Positions 38,001 to 48,889 of a DNA stretch of 64,000 bases are shown one piece after another. A program made the translations under genes and the position numbers. The stretch comes from Lanius collurio. Lineage: Eukaryota; Chordata; Aves; Passeriformes; Laniidae. Under the pieces are notes generated by a model, which ran no database searches, was not told the DNA's origin, and saw only the letters and a list, made by a program, of their open reading frames with translations. How positions within the stretch are numbered: position 1 is the stretch's first letter; each line of letters opens with the position of its first letter. The stretch spans positions 26,905,304 to 26,969,303 of the forward strand of contig JACBWW010000002.1 in the NCBI GenBank assembly GCA_020086605.1, in the 5' to 3' direction.

Positions 38001-41000
38001 CCCCCCCTTTTTTTTTTTTTTCTTACTTCCATTATGTTTTGAATTTTCCCTAGAGTAATGGTATATACTTGGGTACTATGTTGAGCATTTTCATATATGT
38101 TTTGTATACTTCAGAGAATTACCCAACATGCAGCATCTGTACAGGGAGAATTTAATTCTTACTTCATTCCTGATTTCACTGTGTCTTTTCTTTTTGTTTG
38201 CCTGTTGTTTTCACCTTGCAGCAGGGAGAAATACTGATTTTGGGGGTGTGTATTTTCTGAAGTTGAAGTACTTTGAGGTTCTAAATCAACATCCTAGTAT
38301 GAGCTTACCAAATTACTATCCTCAAATCAGTAGCAGCCTTTTAAACATTCTGCTGTTTCAGTTTGCAAGCCATGAAAAAATCTTCAGATGTTACTTGAAT
38401 TACAACCTTTTTTCTTTTGCTTATAAGCCATAAGGATGAGTTTACTATTATTCCTGTGTTGGTCGGAGCACTGAGTGAGTCAAAAGAGCAGGAATTTGGA
38501 AAACTCTTCAGTAAATACCTAGCTGATCCTAGTAACCTCTTTGTGGTTTCTTCTGACTTTTGCCATTGGGGTAAGTTTCATATCTCATTATATATTGAAT
38601 ATTTTGTAGCTATTTTAAAATAATGTGTTTTATTAAACATAGAACATTTTAACTTCTGGTAAATGTATTTTTGCAACTTAAAATGCCTTTGTAAAGTTAA
38701 AAAACACTTTAAAATCTGGAATAATAGGTGAAAAATATTGATGTGGTAATGTGTTTTCAGTATAGTGGAGGAAATAAATGGTAAAGGTGTGTGGGTTTAT
38801 GTACATCTCTTTACTGTTGCAATGAAATAGTTGATTGAAGTTGCTTGGTCTTTTTACTCTTCTTTTAAGCACCTCAAAACAACTTTCAAAATGAATTAGC
38901 TAAAAATTCACGGGGCATGGCCACATTCCTCTGATAGAAATAAGTTTTGTATGTTTTACTGCTGGGTAGGATAGCAGATGGATTATTTATGCCAATTCAC
39001 CCCAGTTCATCTTGGTGGCAGAGCTATAAAGACTCCAGACTTCTTTCCTGCTTTATAATTTTATTTTTCTTTTAAATGTGATAGTAGCTGGAAAAGGGAC
39101 TGCTTCAGAAAGATAAGTTACACAACAGACCTTCTTCCTTTTATTCTATTTTCGTCTTTGGTCAATTTAATTAAGTGCATGTTTTACTTTCCTTTGAATT
39201 GTGGAGTAGGTGAAAGTATATATAAGAATGACCTGGTCCTGTTGTGGCTAATGATCCATCTAGAACTGCTCATTGAATTATCATGAATTTTTTCTTCTAA
39301 CCTTCATTTACTGTGGGTATTGTTGTACAAGCAGAAGTAGCCTGACTCCATGATTGATTTTTGTTAAGAGGGATAGCGAAATGAAATGTTGCTTTACTTC
39401 TTAATTGGTAGAATTGGATTCCAAGGCAATAACAGGCAATTAGTGAGTGATACTTCAGTGTCAGTTCTACATAGTAGATTTCTCTTTAGGAATATAGCCA
39501 CCCATCGTGTATTTTTTTTACTTTGCTTCTGGGCTGCTACTTCATGATTGCCCTAGAATTTCCTCAGTGGAACTAAAAAGTATAAAATAAATGAAGATTA
39601 CTACTTTGCAAGTATTATACTTTCAAATATTTAGTAAGTATTAGGGAGTGTTTTAGCTACAATTTTTCCCTTTTTTATTTTATACATGATTTTTGTTTCA
39701 AGGTCAGAGGTTCCGTTACAGTTACTATGATGAATCCCAAGGAGAAATTTATAGATCCATTGAGCACCTAGATAAAATGGTAAGTTTTCAGATTTGGTGG
39801 AACTAACTAACAAATTTCTCCTGTACATTCCATTTCTTTGAACACTTCAGAAATTTCTCTAACAAGATATTATAGATCAGCTATTTTATTGAATGTGTTA
39901 TTTTCCTTTGTTTACCACAATAAGAATTTAGCTGTTGGTTTTAGCTAGTATCCTCCCTTCTACTGACTGTGCACAATTATATTGTGGGTGTAAACTAGTA
40001 AGCATAATTAATGAGAATAAATGCATGTTCACCTACCTAAAAAGCCCTAATGTAACATCATTTCTGTCCACATACCCTCTTATGTCCTTGGAAAGCAATA
40101 AAAATTATGCATGGAGAGTTGTGGTAGTTCCAGCTTGCTAGCTGTGATACCTGCATATAGAAACAGCACTGTGATTATGCAAAGGGTTTCAGCAACATCT
40201 GTTTGGAGGAAAAAAGGCTGTAGGGCATTGCACTGGTCACGAAAATGAAAGCCACCATTTCCTTGGCTGTAGCCTTCCCCATGCCCCTCACTGTGTAGTA
40301 GGTGGTGGGGATAAAGCAGTAGACCATAACTTCATTTTGGATTTGGCCAAAGGCTGAAAGGAATGCTAAATACAGAAAGGTCCTGTGCCAATTACGTTGC
40401 ATTTTCTTTGCAGTCACAGGAGCCAAGGTTTTCTTTTTAAATTAAAAAGAGCCCCAATGACTTAATGTTCAAGACTATACTTAAGGCACAGAATAGCAGT
40501 AATTTTTCTGGAAATATGTAACCTTAAGATTTGTTTTATAACTGTTTGCATCGTTTATGTAAATTCTGTAGAATCTGTTAGAAGAGAGAACTGTTCTTGT
40601 TCATGAAATGTTAATTTTTTCCTTGTCTTGAAGGAGTAAATCCTATCTATTGGAGAGATCTCTAGACTTTTTGCTCTGGGTATTTGTATTAGCCTCTTTG
40701 TTTTTCTTCTATTCATCACTGGAATAGTAACAGTAAAGAATTTGCCTTCATTTTGTTTATCCCATTTTTAATAATTCTTTTAGTCAGTTGAGAGGCTTCT
40801 CTGTCAAGACAAGTGTTTTTCTACAGAATCCTAGGATCAGCAGCTTTGAGTATTTTTGCAGGAGAGCAGATTATGGTGCATTAGTTTCCCCTTGTTAATT
40901 TCTGTGGTGAAAACTTGAAGAAAGACTGGACTTTGGCATTTAATTACTTTTAGGGAATTCATTGCTGCACCAACTCTTTCTTTTGGTAGTTATTCAGCCA

Positions 41001-44000
41001 AACGGAGGTGACATTTTTTGTAACATGGAAAATCATATCTACTCCTTAATAACTATAAAAATAATTTTTCAATATTCAGTTTAACCAGAAAACTAAACAT
41101 GCTGTATAGTAGTGGACTGTGGTTATTTTTTGCTTGTTTATATCATGCCATTTTTGACCACATGACTCCAGACGCTGTATGGAGGAGGCTTTGCTTTGGG
41201 TGATTTTCAGAGATGTCTTGTTAGCAATATCACAAAGATCTCCCTGTCACATTTTCCCAGTTTTTGGAAGTTTGTTCAATTTTATGTCCCACTTGGCTGC
41301 TTCTTGTTTCCTTAGAGGACTATTCAATTTTTTCATATGATTTGATGTGCTAAACAAACTCATACTGTTGTAACCAGTAGGCCTCTACACAGACAAAGTA
41401 GCATTAAGATAGAGACAAAACTGTACTAAAACTGGCCTAATTTTATTTGACCTAACAAGGAAAGCAGTCAGCTGAGCACATTATAAGCAGAAATGTGTTC
41501 TGGGGTAAAATGAAATCAAATTTCCTTAGAAATGCCTTTGTTGGGAGGATGATGACCTCTTCCTTAATTGGACTGGACTTTATGCATAGATGCATCGTGA
41601 TTTTCTCACCTAGTGAATAAAAACTACTGAACACTTCGGACATTGAGGTTTTACTTGCTGTGATTCTAAGTTAGAGCCATTAGACTCCAGCATAAAACAA
41701 ATAGAGTAGTAAATATTGCTGGGCAGGCATCAGTTTCTCCATGGTAATTGTTGATCTGACCACTATCACCACAGTGCACTTTGTGATGTAATGGCAAAAG
41801 GAGGAAATAGCCTTGTGGTAAGAAGGGGTATCTTAGGGGAGAATCCTCAAATGAAGAGTTATAACTGAGCAGCTAATGTGCAACAGTTTGTGTATTATAA
41901 CCTGAAACACACTATCTTTTTAAGTAAAAGTGGGGCAAGTATTTTGTAAGACAGTGATGAAGTGGAATTATTTTTGATTGAGTAACCAGAAAATGCAGGC
42001 TGTCCACTTCCATCTTCACTGCCAGATTGCTCATTTTATATGAGCGTATATTTGGTGTGGGATACTTTCCGCCTCACTTGAGTCAATGGGAGGATTGTGT
42101 TACCCTGAATGCTGATGAGGGAAAATGCAGGCATGAGGAGTGCCCTGCAGGAACAGCCAGTAGTTGTTGGCCCGGAAAAATGCTCAGCACCGATGGCATC
42201 TCAGGTACCTCTAATGACCTGCTGAATTCTGGTGGCTTTTGCAGTGCTGCTGCAGTGTTGCAGGACTTTCCACAGTGCTCCAGCCTGGGAAGGCTTCTTA
42301 GGCTGGGCATAATGTACAGCCATGACTCTGCCTGGTGCCCAGGTCCCTGTTCTCTTCTCCGTGCTTGGGCAGTAATGTTCCTGGTGGTTACTTGTCACCT
42401 AGTCTGAGTGACTCGTGCATGCAAAGGTAGTTGGGCTGGATAGTAATAAGACCAAATTTGTTTTCACTTCCATTAGAGTGCTATTAGTTTAGATCTTTAA
42501 ATGTGAGGAGATAGCTGGAATAACTGATAAAAAACTTTAACTTCACCAGCCAAAGCATTCTTGGTGTATAGTATGATATGAGCCTGTAGGTTGTTGGAGG
42601 GGGTGTTTGTTTGTTTGACGTATACGTATATAGTGTTTTTATTTTTTGAAGTGTTTTTTTGCAGGCTTGTAGATGCTTGATCCTATTAAGGGGCAATATT
42701 TAAAAATGTAAAGTTTTTAATCATACTGAGTGCGCTGTGCTAGGATACTGTAGATGCCATTAGCAGTATCTGCTAACTGAGGGATGCAATTTTTATGTGA
42801 TACCATAATAACCATGTGATAAACTGTGGAACTGTGCTTAAACTTTTATCATGTGGGTTTTGTTACATATTTTAACTCTGTTCTAAGCCATGCCTGGCTG
42901 AGTTGTTTTGAATACTGAAAATTATTAGCTTCATACTTCTGCTTTTTAGAAAAATAAAACATAGCCTGGCGAAAATGTTTCCTTTGTTCCTCGACACTGT
43001 TTTAGACTGAGAAACAAACTTGGTAGTCTTTGCTTCTCTGCCACAATGATTTTTGAATCCAGAAGATTGAAAACTTCAGTACAACCTAATAGGATATCTG
43101 TTCATACCAATTCCCTATGAATTTTCTCCAGTCTGTGATGTATGGAACTCTGTTAGCATTTGCTGGGATGAGCTGCATAGCTGTGAGTATTTTGCAGTGC
43201 TGAATTGTGCATTGGAATAAGCTTACTAGGCATTCTCATAAATCCATGTCCATTCGAGACAAATGCTCAAAACCTCTGCCCAGTATGTTCCAGTGACTTA
43301 AAACTGTAAACTGTGCCTCTCAGTTGAGCAGCCACTTTGATTTTTTAAAAGATCATGAAAGGGTTTTACAAACAGATAAAATGTCTTCTTGGGAACTGTT
43401 CAGTATCTGAGTAAGTGCTTTATGCATCTTTAGTTTCACTTGGGTATATAGTCAAATTTAGTTCTGCTTTCTTTAGCTGTGTATTGACGTGTACAATCTG
43501 CAAGTAACTGCATGATTAAAAGACATGCTTTTGAAACTTTGGAAATGCAATGATTTCTATGTAATCACTGCTAGTTAGAGAATAGCTGAATTTTTTTTTG
43601 GGGGGGGGCACTCATTTAGGCTCTGGAGATCTGGAGTGGTTAACAGCTGTAATTACTGCCCAGGGGTCCAAACACTCTCTCCATGACTCCAAAAGAACTG
43701 AGCTCTTACCAGCAATTAGCCAGCTTTGCTTGGTTTTGTTTTTCCATAAAACATATTTCTTTATGAATTCATCTTATTTCTGTTTTATTTAAAAGTACAC
43801 AAGGGTAGGGATTATCGTTGCTGTTTTATAATTCTCCCAGCTCTCCTGGGAATCTTCTGCTCCTCCATTGTAAGCTGCGATCCAGTCTGAATAATTAGCT
43901 GATATCTACCAGATCAGCCAACACCCTTGCAGAGTGTTCTGGAGATTTCACTCTTGACATGGAGACTTCAGACTGAGTGCTTCCTGCATATTGTGGCTTT

Positions 44001-46759
44001 TCCTTTTATCACCCAAAAGCAGGGGAAAGAGCTGAGACAAATGCAGAAATCTTAGAAGATATTATCTCCTTTCCTGGTATAAACCTCCAGTTGTTTCTTT
44101 ACAAAGTGTATGTTTTTCTCTAGTCTCTAAGGAAGAACTTACTGTATCACCAATAGAAGCAGCATAACTATGTATTTTATTGAGTTAGTGAGTGTCTGGA
44201 GCTCATTTCCTTAGTGAAGGGAATTAATAATTTTCATAGGAAGGAAAAAAAGAGAATGGAGTCTAATACGGGTGAAAGAGCAAAGCCGTGATGAAACCAA
44301 GACAATAACTGATTTAGACTTGTTTTTAAACTACTTTCATGGTGTTTGATCTGCTCTATGGGATGGGGTAAGTGTAGGCTGTATCTGGAGTTGTAGGATT
44401 CTTTTTGCTTTTAAGAATGCAAACGTTTGTATATGTGGAAGGTTTTGTTTTCCACACGTGCTGTATTTTTAGCATGACTCCATGGGACCATGAGTCCTGC
44501 TCCAAATAGAGGAAAGGATACATACATGTGACTGTCTCATGTAAAGTGGAAGCACCATCTCCTGGTTCTTACATTTTCGTCGTGCACCAACTTTATAGTG
44601 CTTTAGACATTTTCTGGATCTGCTTTTTATGCTCTGAGCAAATGACCAGCCCATGCCCAGATCAACTGCCTTGCATGCCTGATGTGTCCAGGATACATCA
44701 CACTCGTTACATGTGTGAATTGCATATATGTAGTGATGGTTTTATCTAGGGTTTTTGGACATCCAGAAGTCCCAGACAAGTGCTTGGCCCTGAACTCTGT
44801 TACCACAGAGAGCAGGTGGAGGCACAACTTCTTCCGGCTTTGCCCTTTTAGTAAATTTGTCTGGTTATAGCTGTACCAAATCTTACAGAAGTAGGGCACT
44901 CTTGGGTGGCACTCTTGGATGGTGGGGATCCACTAGTCTGCAGGAGAAGCTTTTTTAACATGAGCTTCACTGGTATTTGCAAAGATAACTTCACAGATCT
45001 GTGGATTATTGACAGCTTTGGAAGAATTCCTGCACTTTTAGTTTGGCAAGGAATGGAAACAAGATGACTACAAGCTAGAGCTCACATGCTGAGATTCCCT
45101 TGATACCCTTGGTACAAAGTAGAGGGTTTTCCTCCTGCTCTGTGGTAATAAATAGGTGATGTATAAACTTCTGCTTGTGAATTTGTAATGTAATTATTGC
45201 TATTGATTATTTTTCAGGGTATGAGCATTATAGAGCAGCTAGATCCTGTATCTTTTAGCAATTACTTGAAGAAATACCATAATACAATATGTGGAAGACA
45301 TCCGATTGGAGTGCTATTAAATGTAAGTAACTTTTGATTTGTTGGAAGAATGTAACTTTTAGAAAAAATGTTTGCATTTATTAAAACACAATATTGCTGC
45401 AGTATTCCTTAGTTCTAAAATATCAAGCCTTGAATGAATTTGGTTTTTTAAGTGTTCTCAATTTGGTCTCTGATTTTCATGTCTTGCATATAGACAAATG
45501 TAAACCCTTAAAAGGGCTGAGGGTTTTCAGTTCCCTACGGGAGATGAGGTACTACATTCCCTTTGAATTTCAATGAAATGCAATCATTCACTTTCTCTTG
45601 GCCCTAAATAAACAAACAAATAAATGCATCTCCCTGAAGAAGTATGTAGTTGCTCTTTTGAATCAGTACTTATGAACACTATACTTATATATTTTCTCTA
45701 TATTGCTGTTAGCTAGCTATTGTGCTTTGTGATGTCTGGCAGTGTTTTTTGAGTTTTCTAAATATGATGAGCGATTGCCTCTGTAAGTATTAGAGCAGTG
45801 CACCATTAACTCATAAATTAACAGTAATTAGAATTCAGATTACTTTCTGGTTAATATATTCTGCTTTGGTGTGCAGTGCAGACATAAACCTGGCTTAGCT
45901 TAGTTGTCTAAATTTGGTCTCAGCTGCTTTACAGTACTGGTGGAGTGCTGCGGATTTGTCATATTGCTTGAGCGAATCTCCCTGTATTCTTATTGTAGTT
46001 AAAATCTGAGACAGGAAGCATGCTAACTTTTTTAAAAGGGAGAACTTAATTCACTGGGAATGTAGTCTGAATGGAGAACATACAGAGAAAGCTTTCAAAG
46101 TGGAGTCCATAAAAGTTTGTATGTGCAGTATCAATATTGGAGATGTGTGTAGCAAAGGTCAGTACTATGACAACTCTGCAAATATATCCAAGTCTTACTC
46201 TCAGATAGTTAGTTTTGCAGTGAATCACAGCTAAATCTTGTTCATTTGCTTTTGCCAATTGTCACACTTTAACAAATTATCCTTGTACCTTGTTTTACCA
46301 TAATGGATGAAAAAGAATCTGTAAAGTGTTAACAGTGTAGGGTTTTCTCCTGCTGCATCTGTGTTTCTGTATAAATTCCACATGGAACTGGAAGCATTGT
46401 TTCTAGAAGATTATCATGAAAGGCTTCGTTTTGCTTTAGAGAGCTGCATGGATAGTGCAGTGGGGGAAGTATCCCTGAATGAAACAGCACAGAAGTAGCC
46501 TGGGTCCACTCAAAACTGGGAGGTGCTTATATAATGAGCTTCTGAGAGATGGTGCAAGGACCTTTGAGAACTAGGAAATGTAATTTCACTGACACCTTTT
46601 TTTGAACAGCTCTTTTTCTCTCTTCAGGCTATCAACGAGCTCCAGAAGAATGGAATGAATATGAGCTTTTCATTTTTGAATTACGCTCAGTCAAGCCAGT
46701 GTCGAAACTGGCAAGACAGCTCAGTGAGTTATGCAGCTGGAGCACTTATGGTCCACTGA
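19940..46759 (+). CDS. MEMO1: MEMO1, mediator of ErbB2-driven cell motility 1 (whole gene, spliced)
   Basis: MEMO1 belongs to the MEMO/AMMECR-type family related to class III extradiol dioxygenases. It links ErbB2/growth-factor receptors to microtubule and actin dynamics and binds copper or iron through a His/His/Cys site. Nine coding exons (19940-20000, 31799-31880, 33939-34007, 35906-36018, 37360-37471, 38428-38570, 39703-39779, 45218-45322, 46628-46759) total 894 nt, 297 residues plus stop, equal to human. The start is [20 protein letters not shown], with the first ATG of the leader and A at -3. The vestigial active-site residues are present: His49 (APHAGY), His81 (PSHH), Asp189/His192 (SSDFCHW) and Cys244 (NTICGRH). 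Compared with human from memory I see only about five substitutions (positions 6, 69, 72, 257, 295). All introns are GT-AG. Confidence 0.97.
20001..31798 (+). other. MEMO1: MEMO1 intron 1
   Basis: An 11.8 kb intron. The first 0.35 kb is still CpG island, with a G-rich run at about 20104-20122 that could form a quadruplex. The rest is AT-rich, with one short CR1 piece (26126-26218), a T15-type run at about 22846-22860 and a (GTT)n run near 30858. I recognise no internal gene; the 162-codon plus-strand ORF at 22792-23280 shows no familiar motif. Confidence 0.8.
26126..26218 (+). mobile_element. CR1 LINE, 3' terminal fragment
   Basis: Plus-strand CR1 3' end: GACATGGTTTAGTGGTGGAC, GGTTGGACTCTATGATCTTA, then a diverged tail with ATTATTCTGTGAT. 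It is the only CR1 in this window in the same orientation as MEMO1 that retains the 3' tail. Confidence 0.85.
31799..31880 (+). CDS. MEMO1: MEMO1 coding exon 2
   Basis: Acceptor TTCTTCACAG, donor GCACC/GTAAGT. Encodes [20 protein letters not shown] then PARAIIA and the first two bases of Pro48. Confidence 0.97.
33939..34007 (+). CDS. MEMO1: MEMO1 coding exon 3
   Basis: Acceptor GATTTGCAG, donor ATCAC/GTGAGT. Encodes [20 protein letters not shown] then PNI, and carries metal-site His49. Confidence 0.97.
35906..36018 (+). CDS. MEMO1: MEMO1 coding exon 4
   Basis: Acceptor TTGTTGTAG, donor AAAAGA/GTAAGT. Encodes [20 protein letters not shown] then [18 protein letters not shown]. Contains His81. 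Confidence 0.97.
37360..37471 (+). CDS. MEMO1: MEMO1 coding exon 5
   Basis: Acceptor TTTATTTCAG, donor GGAAAG/GTACTG. Encodes [20 protein letters not shown] then [17 protein letters not shown]. Confidence 0.97.
38428..38570 (+). CDS. MEMO1: MEMO1 coding exon 6
   Basis: The acceptor is a less common AAG (TTGCTTATAAG), fixed by protein continuity; donor TTGGG/GTAAGT. Encodes [20 protein letters not shown] through [10 protein letters not shown], with Asp189 and His192. Confidence 0.96.
39703..39779 (+). CDS. MEMO1: MEMO1 coding exon 7
   Basis: Acceptor TTTCAAG, donor AAATG/GTAAGT. Encodes [20 protein letters not shown] then EHLDKM and ends in phase 0. Confidence 0.97.
39780..45217 (+). other. 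MEMO1: MEMO1 intron 7 (between coding exons 7 and 8)
   Basis: A 5.4 kb intron, called intron 8 if an untranslated first exon exists. It contains an unusually GC3-rich minus-strand ORF (40175-40426), a T9G9 run near 43591-43608, and a short segment at 42073-42092 that recurs at 53336-53355. Confidence 0.8.
40175..40426 (-). other. Unidentified GC3-rich ORF, possible retrocopy fragment
   Basis: 83 codons antisense to MEMO1, with a hydrophobic segment ([13 protein letters not shown]) and a second one ([17 protein letters not shown]). By eye count, 30 of the 45 central codons end in G or C, inside an AT-rich intron, which is unlike the other chance ORFs nearby. I do not recognise the protein. 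No poly(A) tail or splice-site pair is clear at its ends. It could be a fragment of a processed pseudogene or simply a locally GC-rich stretch. Confidence 0.2.
45218..45322 (+). CDS. MEMO1: MEMO1 coding exon 8
   Basis: Acceptor ATTTTTCAG, donor AAAT/GTAAGT. Thirty-five codons, [20 protein letters not shown] through HPIGVLLN, with Cys244. Confidence 0.97.
46628..46759 (+). CDS. MEMO1: MEMO1 coding exon 9 with stop
   Basis: Acceptor TCTCTTCAG. Forty-three codons, [20 protein letters not shown] through [10 protein letters not shown], then TGA at 46757-46759. Confidence 0.97.
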   Translation, partial: AINELQKNGMNMSFSFLNYAQSSQCRNWQDSSVSYAAGALMVH

Positions 46760-47225
46760 ACTGCTGAATGCTCAGGGATGGCACCTGCACACACTCTGTA
46801 TTCGGGGTCCCAGCCTAGCCCTTACAAAGATACAGTCCCTGGTCTTTGGGTATACTGAAACCTCAAACTAATAGAACTCTGTTCTTTTCTAGTAGGTGTA
46901 GTCCTTCCTTAGTTTCAACTCATTTAAAAATGCTTTCTTGTTTAGGACAATGGAAGGAAGGCTGGTATCAGAATTTTTGTGAGATTTTTTTTTTTCTTTG
47001 GAAAAGATAATGGCTATGAAGGCATGATGGTAGACTGTCCTTAAAAATACAACATGTAAAGCATTTACCATATCCTAAATTTGCACTCTTTGCAGACCTG
47101 TGCACATATACTCAGCTTTCAGAATAGTTTTGCAAGTTGTAAATGGAAAAAGGGGGTGGAAGCTTTTTAATAAAAGAAAAAAAAAGGAAAACAACGCATT
47201 TATAAATGATTCTGTATTAGAATAT

Positions 47226-47231
47226 AATAAA
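47226..47231 (+). terminator. MEMO1: Candidate proximal MEMO1 polyadenylation signal
   Basis: First AATAAA after the stop (467 nt downstream), with a second hexamer 66 nt further on. Use would give a short 3' UTR of about half a kilobase. Confidence 0.4.
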
Positions 47232-48861
47232 ACTCCAGTATAGTCAGTTACTACCCGTGATGTACAACAGATATCTTCTATTTTAGTTGCTAATAAAGGG
47301 CTACACAAACCAAAATAGTCTGATTTAAACTTATTGCTTTGTGTTCTGTATGTGGCTGCTTGTCATTAACATTCTTTATCCTCAGTTCTTACGCTTGATA
47401 GTTCAGCCATTCTGTAAAATACTTTAGAATGTATTTTGTATTCAACATTTGTTGACTATTTCATTTACAGAATTTTTTATCTTAAACCTGCACTATGGGT
47501 TCAGCTGTGCAAAAGAATTCGAAAAACTTTTTGTATTATCTTTTTTGTTTCACATTTAATCTATGAAGTAGTATCTTTTAGTATGTGATACAAATTTGTA
47601 TCAGCAATACACTTTTAATGATTTTTATGCTCAATTTGATTATTCAAGTGAAATAGATGAAGTATTTTTGTTTGAAATGACTAAAAATTGAAAACAAGCA
47701 GTAGCTTGAAAATTATAATTCTTAGAGTATCTGGCATTCATAGGCCACAGAAGCCATACAGTGCTAATCTCAAGCAATTATTCCTCAAAGATTATTTGGG
47801 AGGGGAAGGTAAGGCTTCTCCTTTTTTTTTTTTTTTCATTTTTATTTTTTTATTCTTTGACTGGGGGTAGAATTGTGTCATGTTTTTTAAACATCCCATG
47901 TTAAGAGTTCTTGACCTTTCTTCCAGCCAAAATAATGATGTAATTATTTCGGTTGTCATTCCCAAAGACTTCCTTTTGTTCTAATAAATGCAAAGTAGGA
48001 TGCAGTATTGGCTCATTATCTAAATGGAGATTTTATTCCTTGATATTTCACCTGCTATCTAGAAACCTCCTGGTACATTCAGTTTTTCTAAGTGGCAAAG
48101 GGGAATTTGAGAATTCAATTTAGATTATCTCTGAAAGTTGTGGGAATTGCTGCATGCAAAGTCTTAGCTGAAAGCGTAACAGACATCTTGTTTATTCCTA
48201 TTAAAATACCCTCTGCTTGCATCACTTCTATTTTCCTTATCACAGTTGGCCTCCACTTAAATAATAGCAGGTGAATGCTCCATTTATAAAATGAACTACT
48301 TTGCAGATGTTCAGAATCCATCCCAAATGCCAAACTCCTGTGCATGCCTGTTCTTTTAGTTGCCTTACTGCTCTGCCTTGTTCTTGGAATGTCTCAGCAG
48401 CAGACAGGGAAAACAACTTTCAGATTATTGTTGACAGACCAGCAAGAGGGCTGTGCAGGTAAAACTGAATTGGTAGCCAGTCTTTGTAAATACATGTCTG
48501 ACTGTGCCTTATTAACAAAGTAGTTTGATCATGAAGGTTTTTTTAAAAATCTTTGGTGAATACAAGTTTCATTAGGACTTGGGTTTCTTTCAGTCTTATG
48601 CCAAATGTTTAACATCATTATTGAAAGCTAGAGTTAATTGGAACAGTTAAGTATATACTTTATCCCTAAGGTAAATATAATAATTAGCTCCTGAATACAA
48701 ATACCTAAGTTGCATCTTAGCTCTGTAAGATAGTTTTAATGAAAAAAAGCCCATAACTGGAAGAGCTTCGAGGAAATTGGTCAGCCATTTTGCTCAGCAT
48801 AATGTTATTAAATATCTTACATTGAAAACACTTCACATGTAAACTGTATAATGTATTTCAA

Positions 48862-48867
48862 AATAAA
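48862..48867 (+). terminator. MEMO1: Candidate distal MEMO1 polyadenylation signal
   Basis: Canonical AATAAA in an A/T-rich setting, followed by a T/G-containing stretch (GGGAGTTTCTGTG) within about 40 nt. The other AATAAA hexamers at 47226, 47292 and 47983 could give shorter transcripts. The choice between them is a guess. Confidence 0.45.
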
Positions 48868-48889
48868 GTTTCTAATTAAAATGGGAGTT

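Larger units (their letters stand above)
31881..39702 (+). other. MEMO1: MEMO1 introns 2 to 6
   Basis: Five introns of about 0.9 to 2.1 kb separate coding exons 2 to 7, all AT-rich and without recognised repeats. A C8T17-type homopolymer run lies at about 37999-38021, 0.4 kb before exon 6. Short ORFs on either strand appear to be chance. Confidence 0.75.
46760..48885 (+). other. MEMO1: MEMO1 3' UTR (inferred extent)
   Basis: AT-rich sequence after the stop with four candidate AATAAA signals (47226-47231, 47292-47297, 47983-47988, 48862-48867). The full extent depends on which is used. A T16 run at 47823-47838 lies inside it. Confidence 0.55.
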
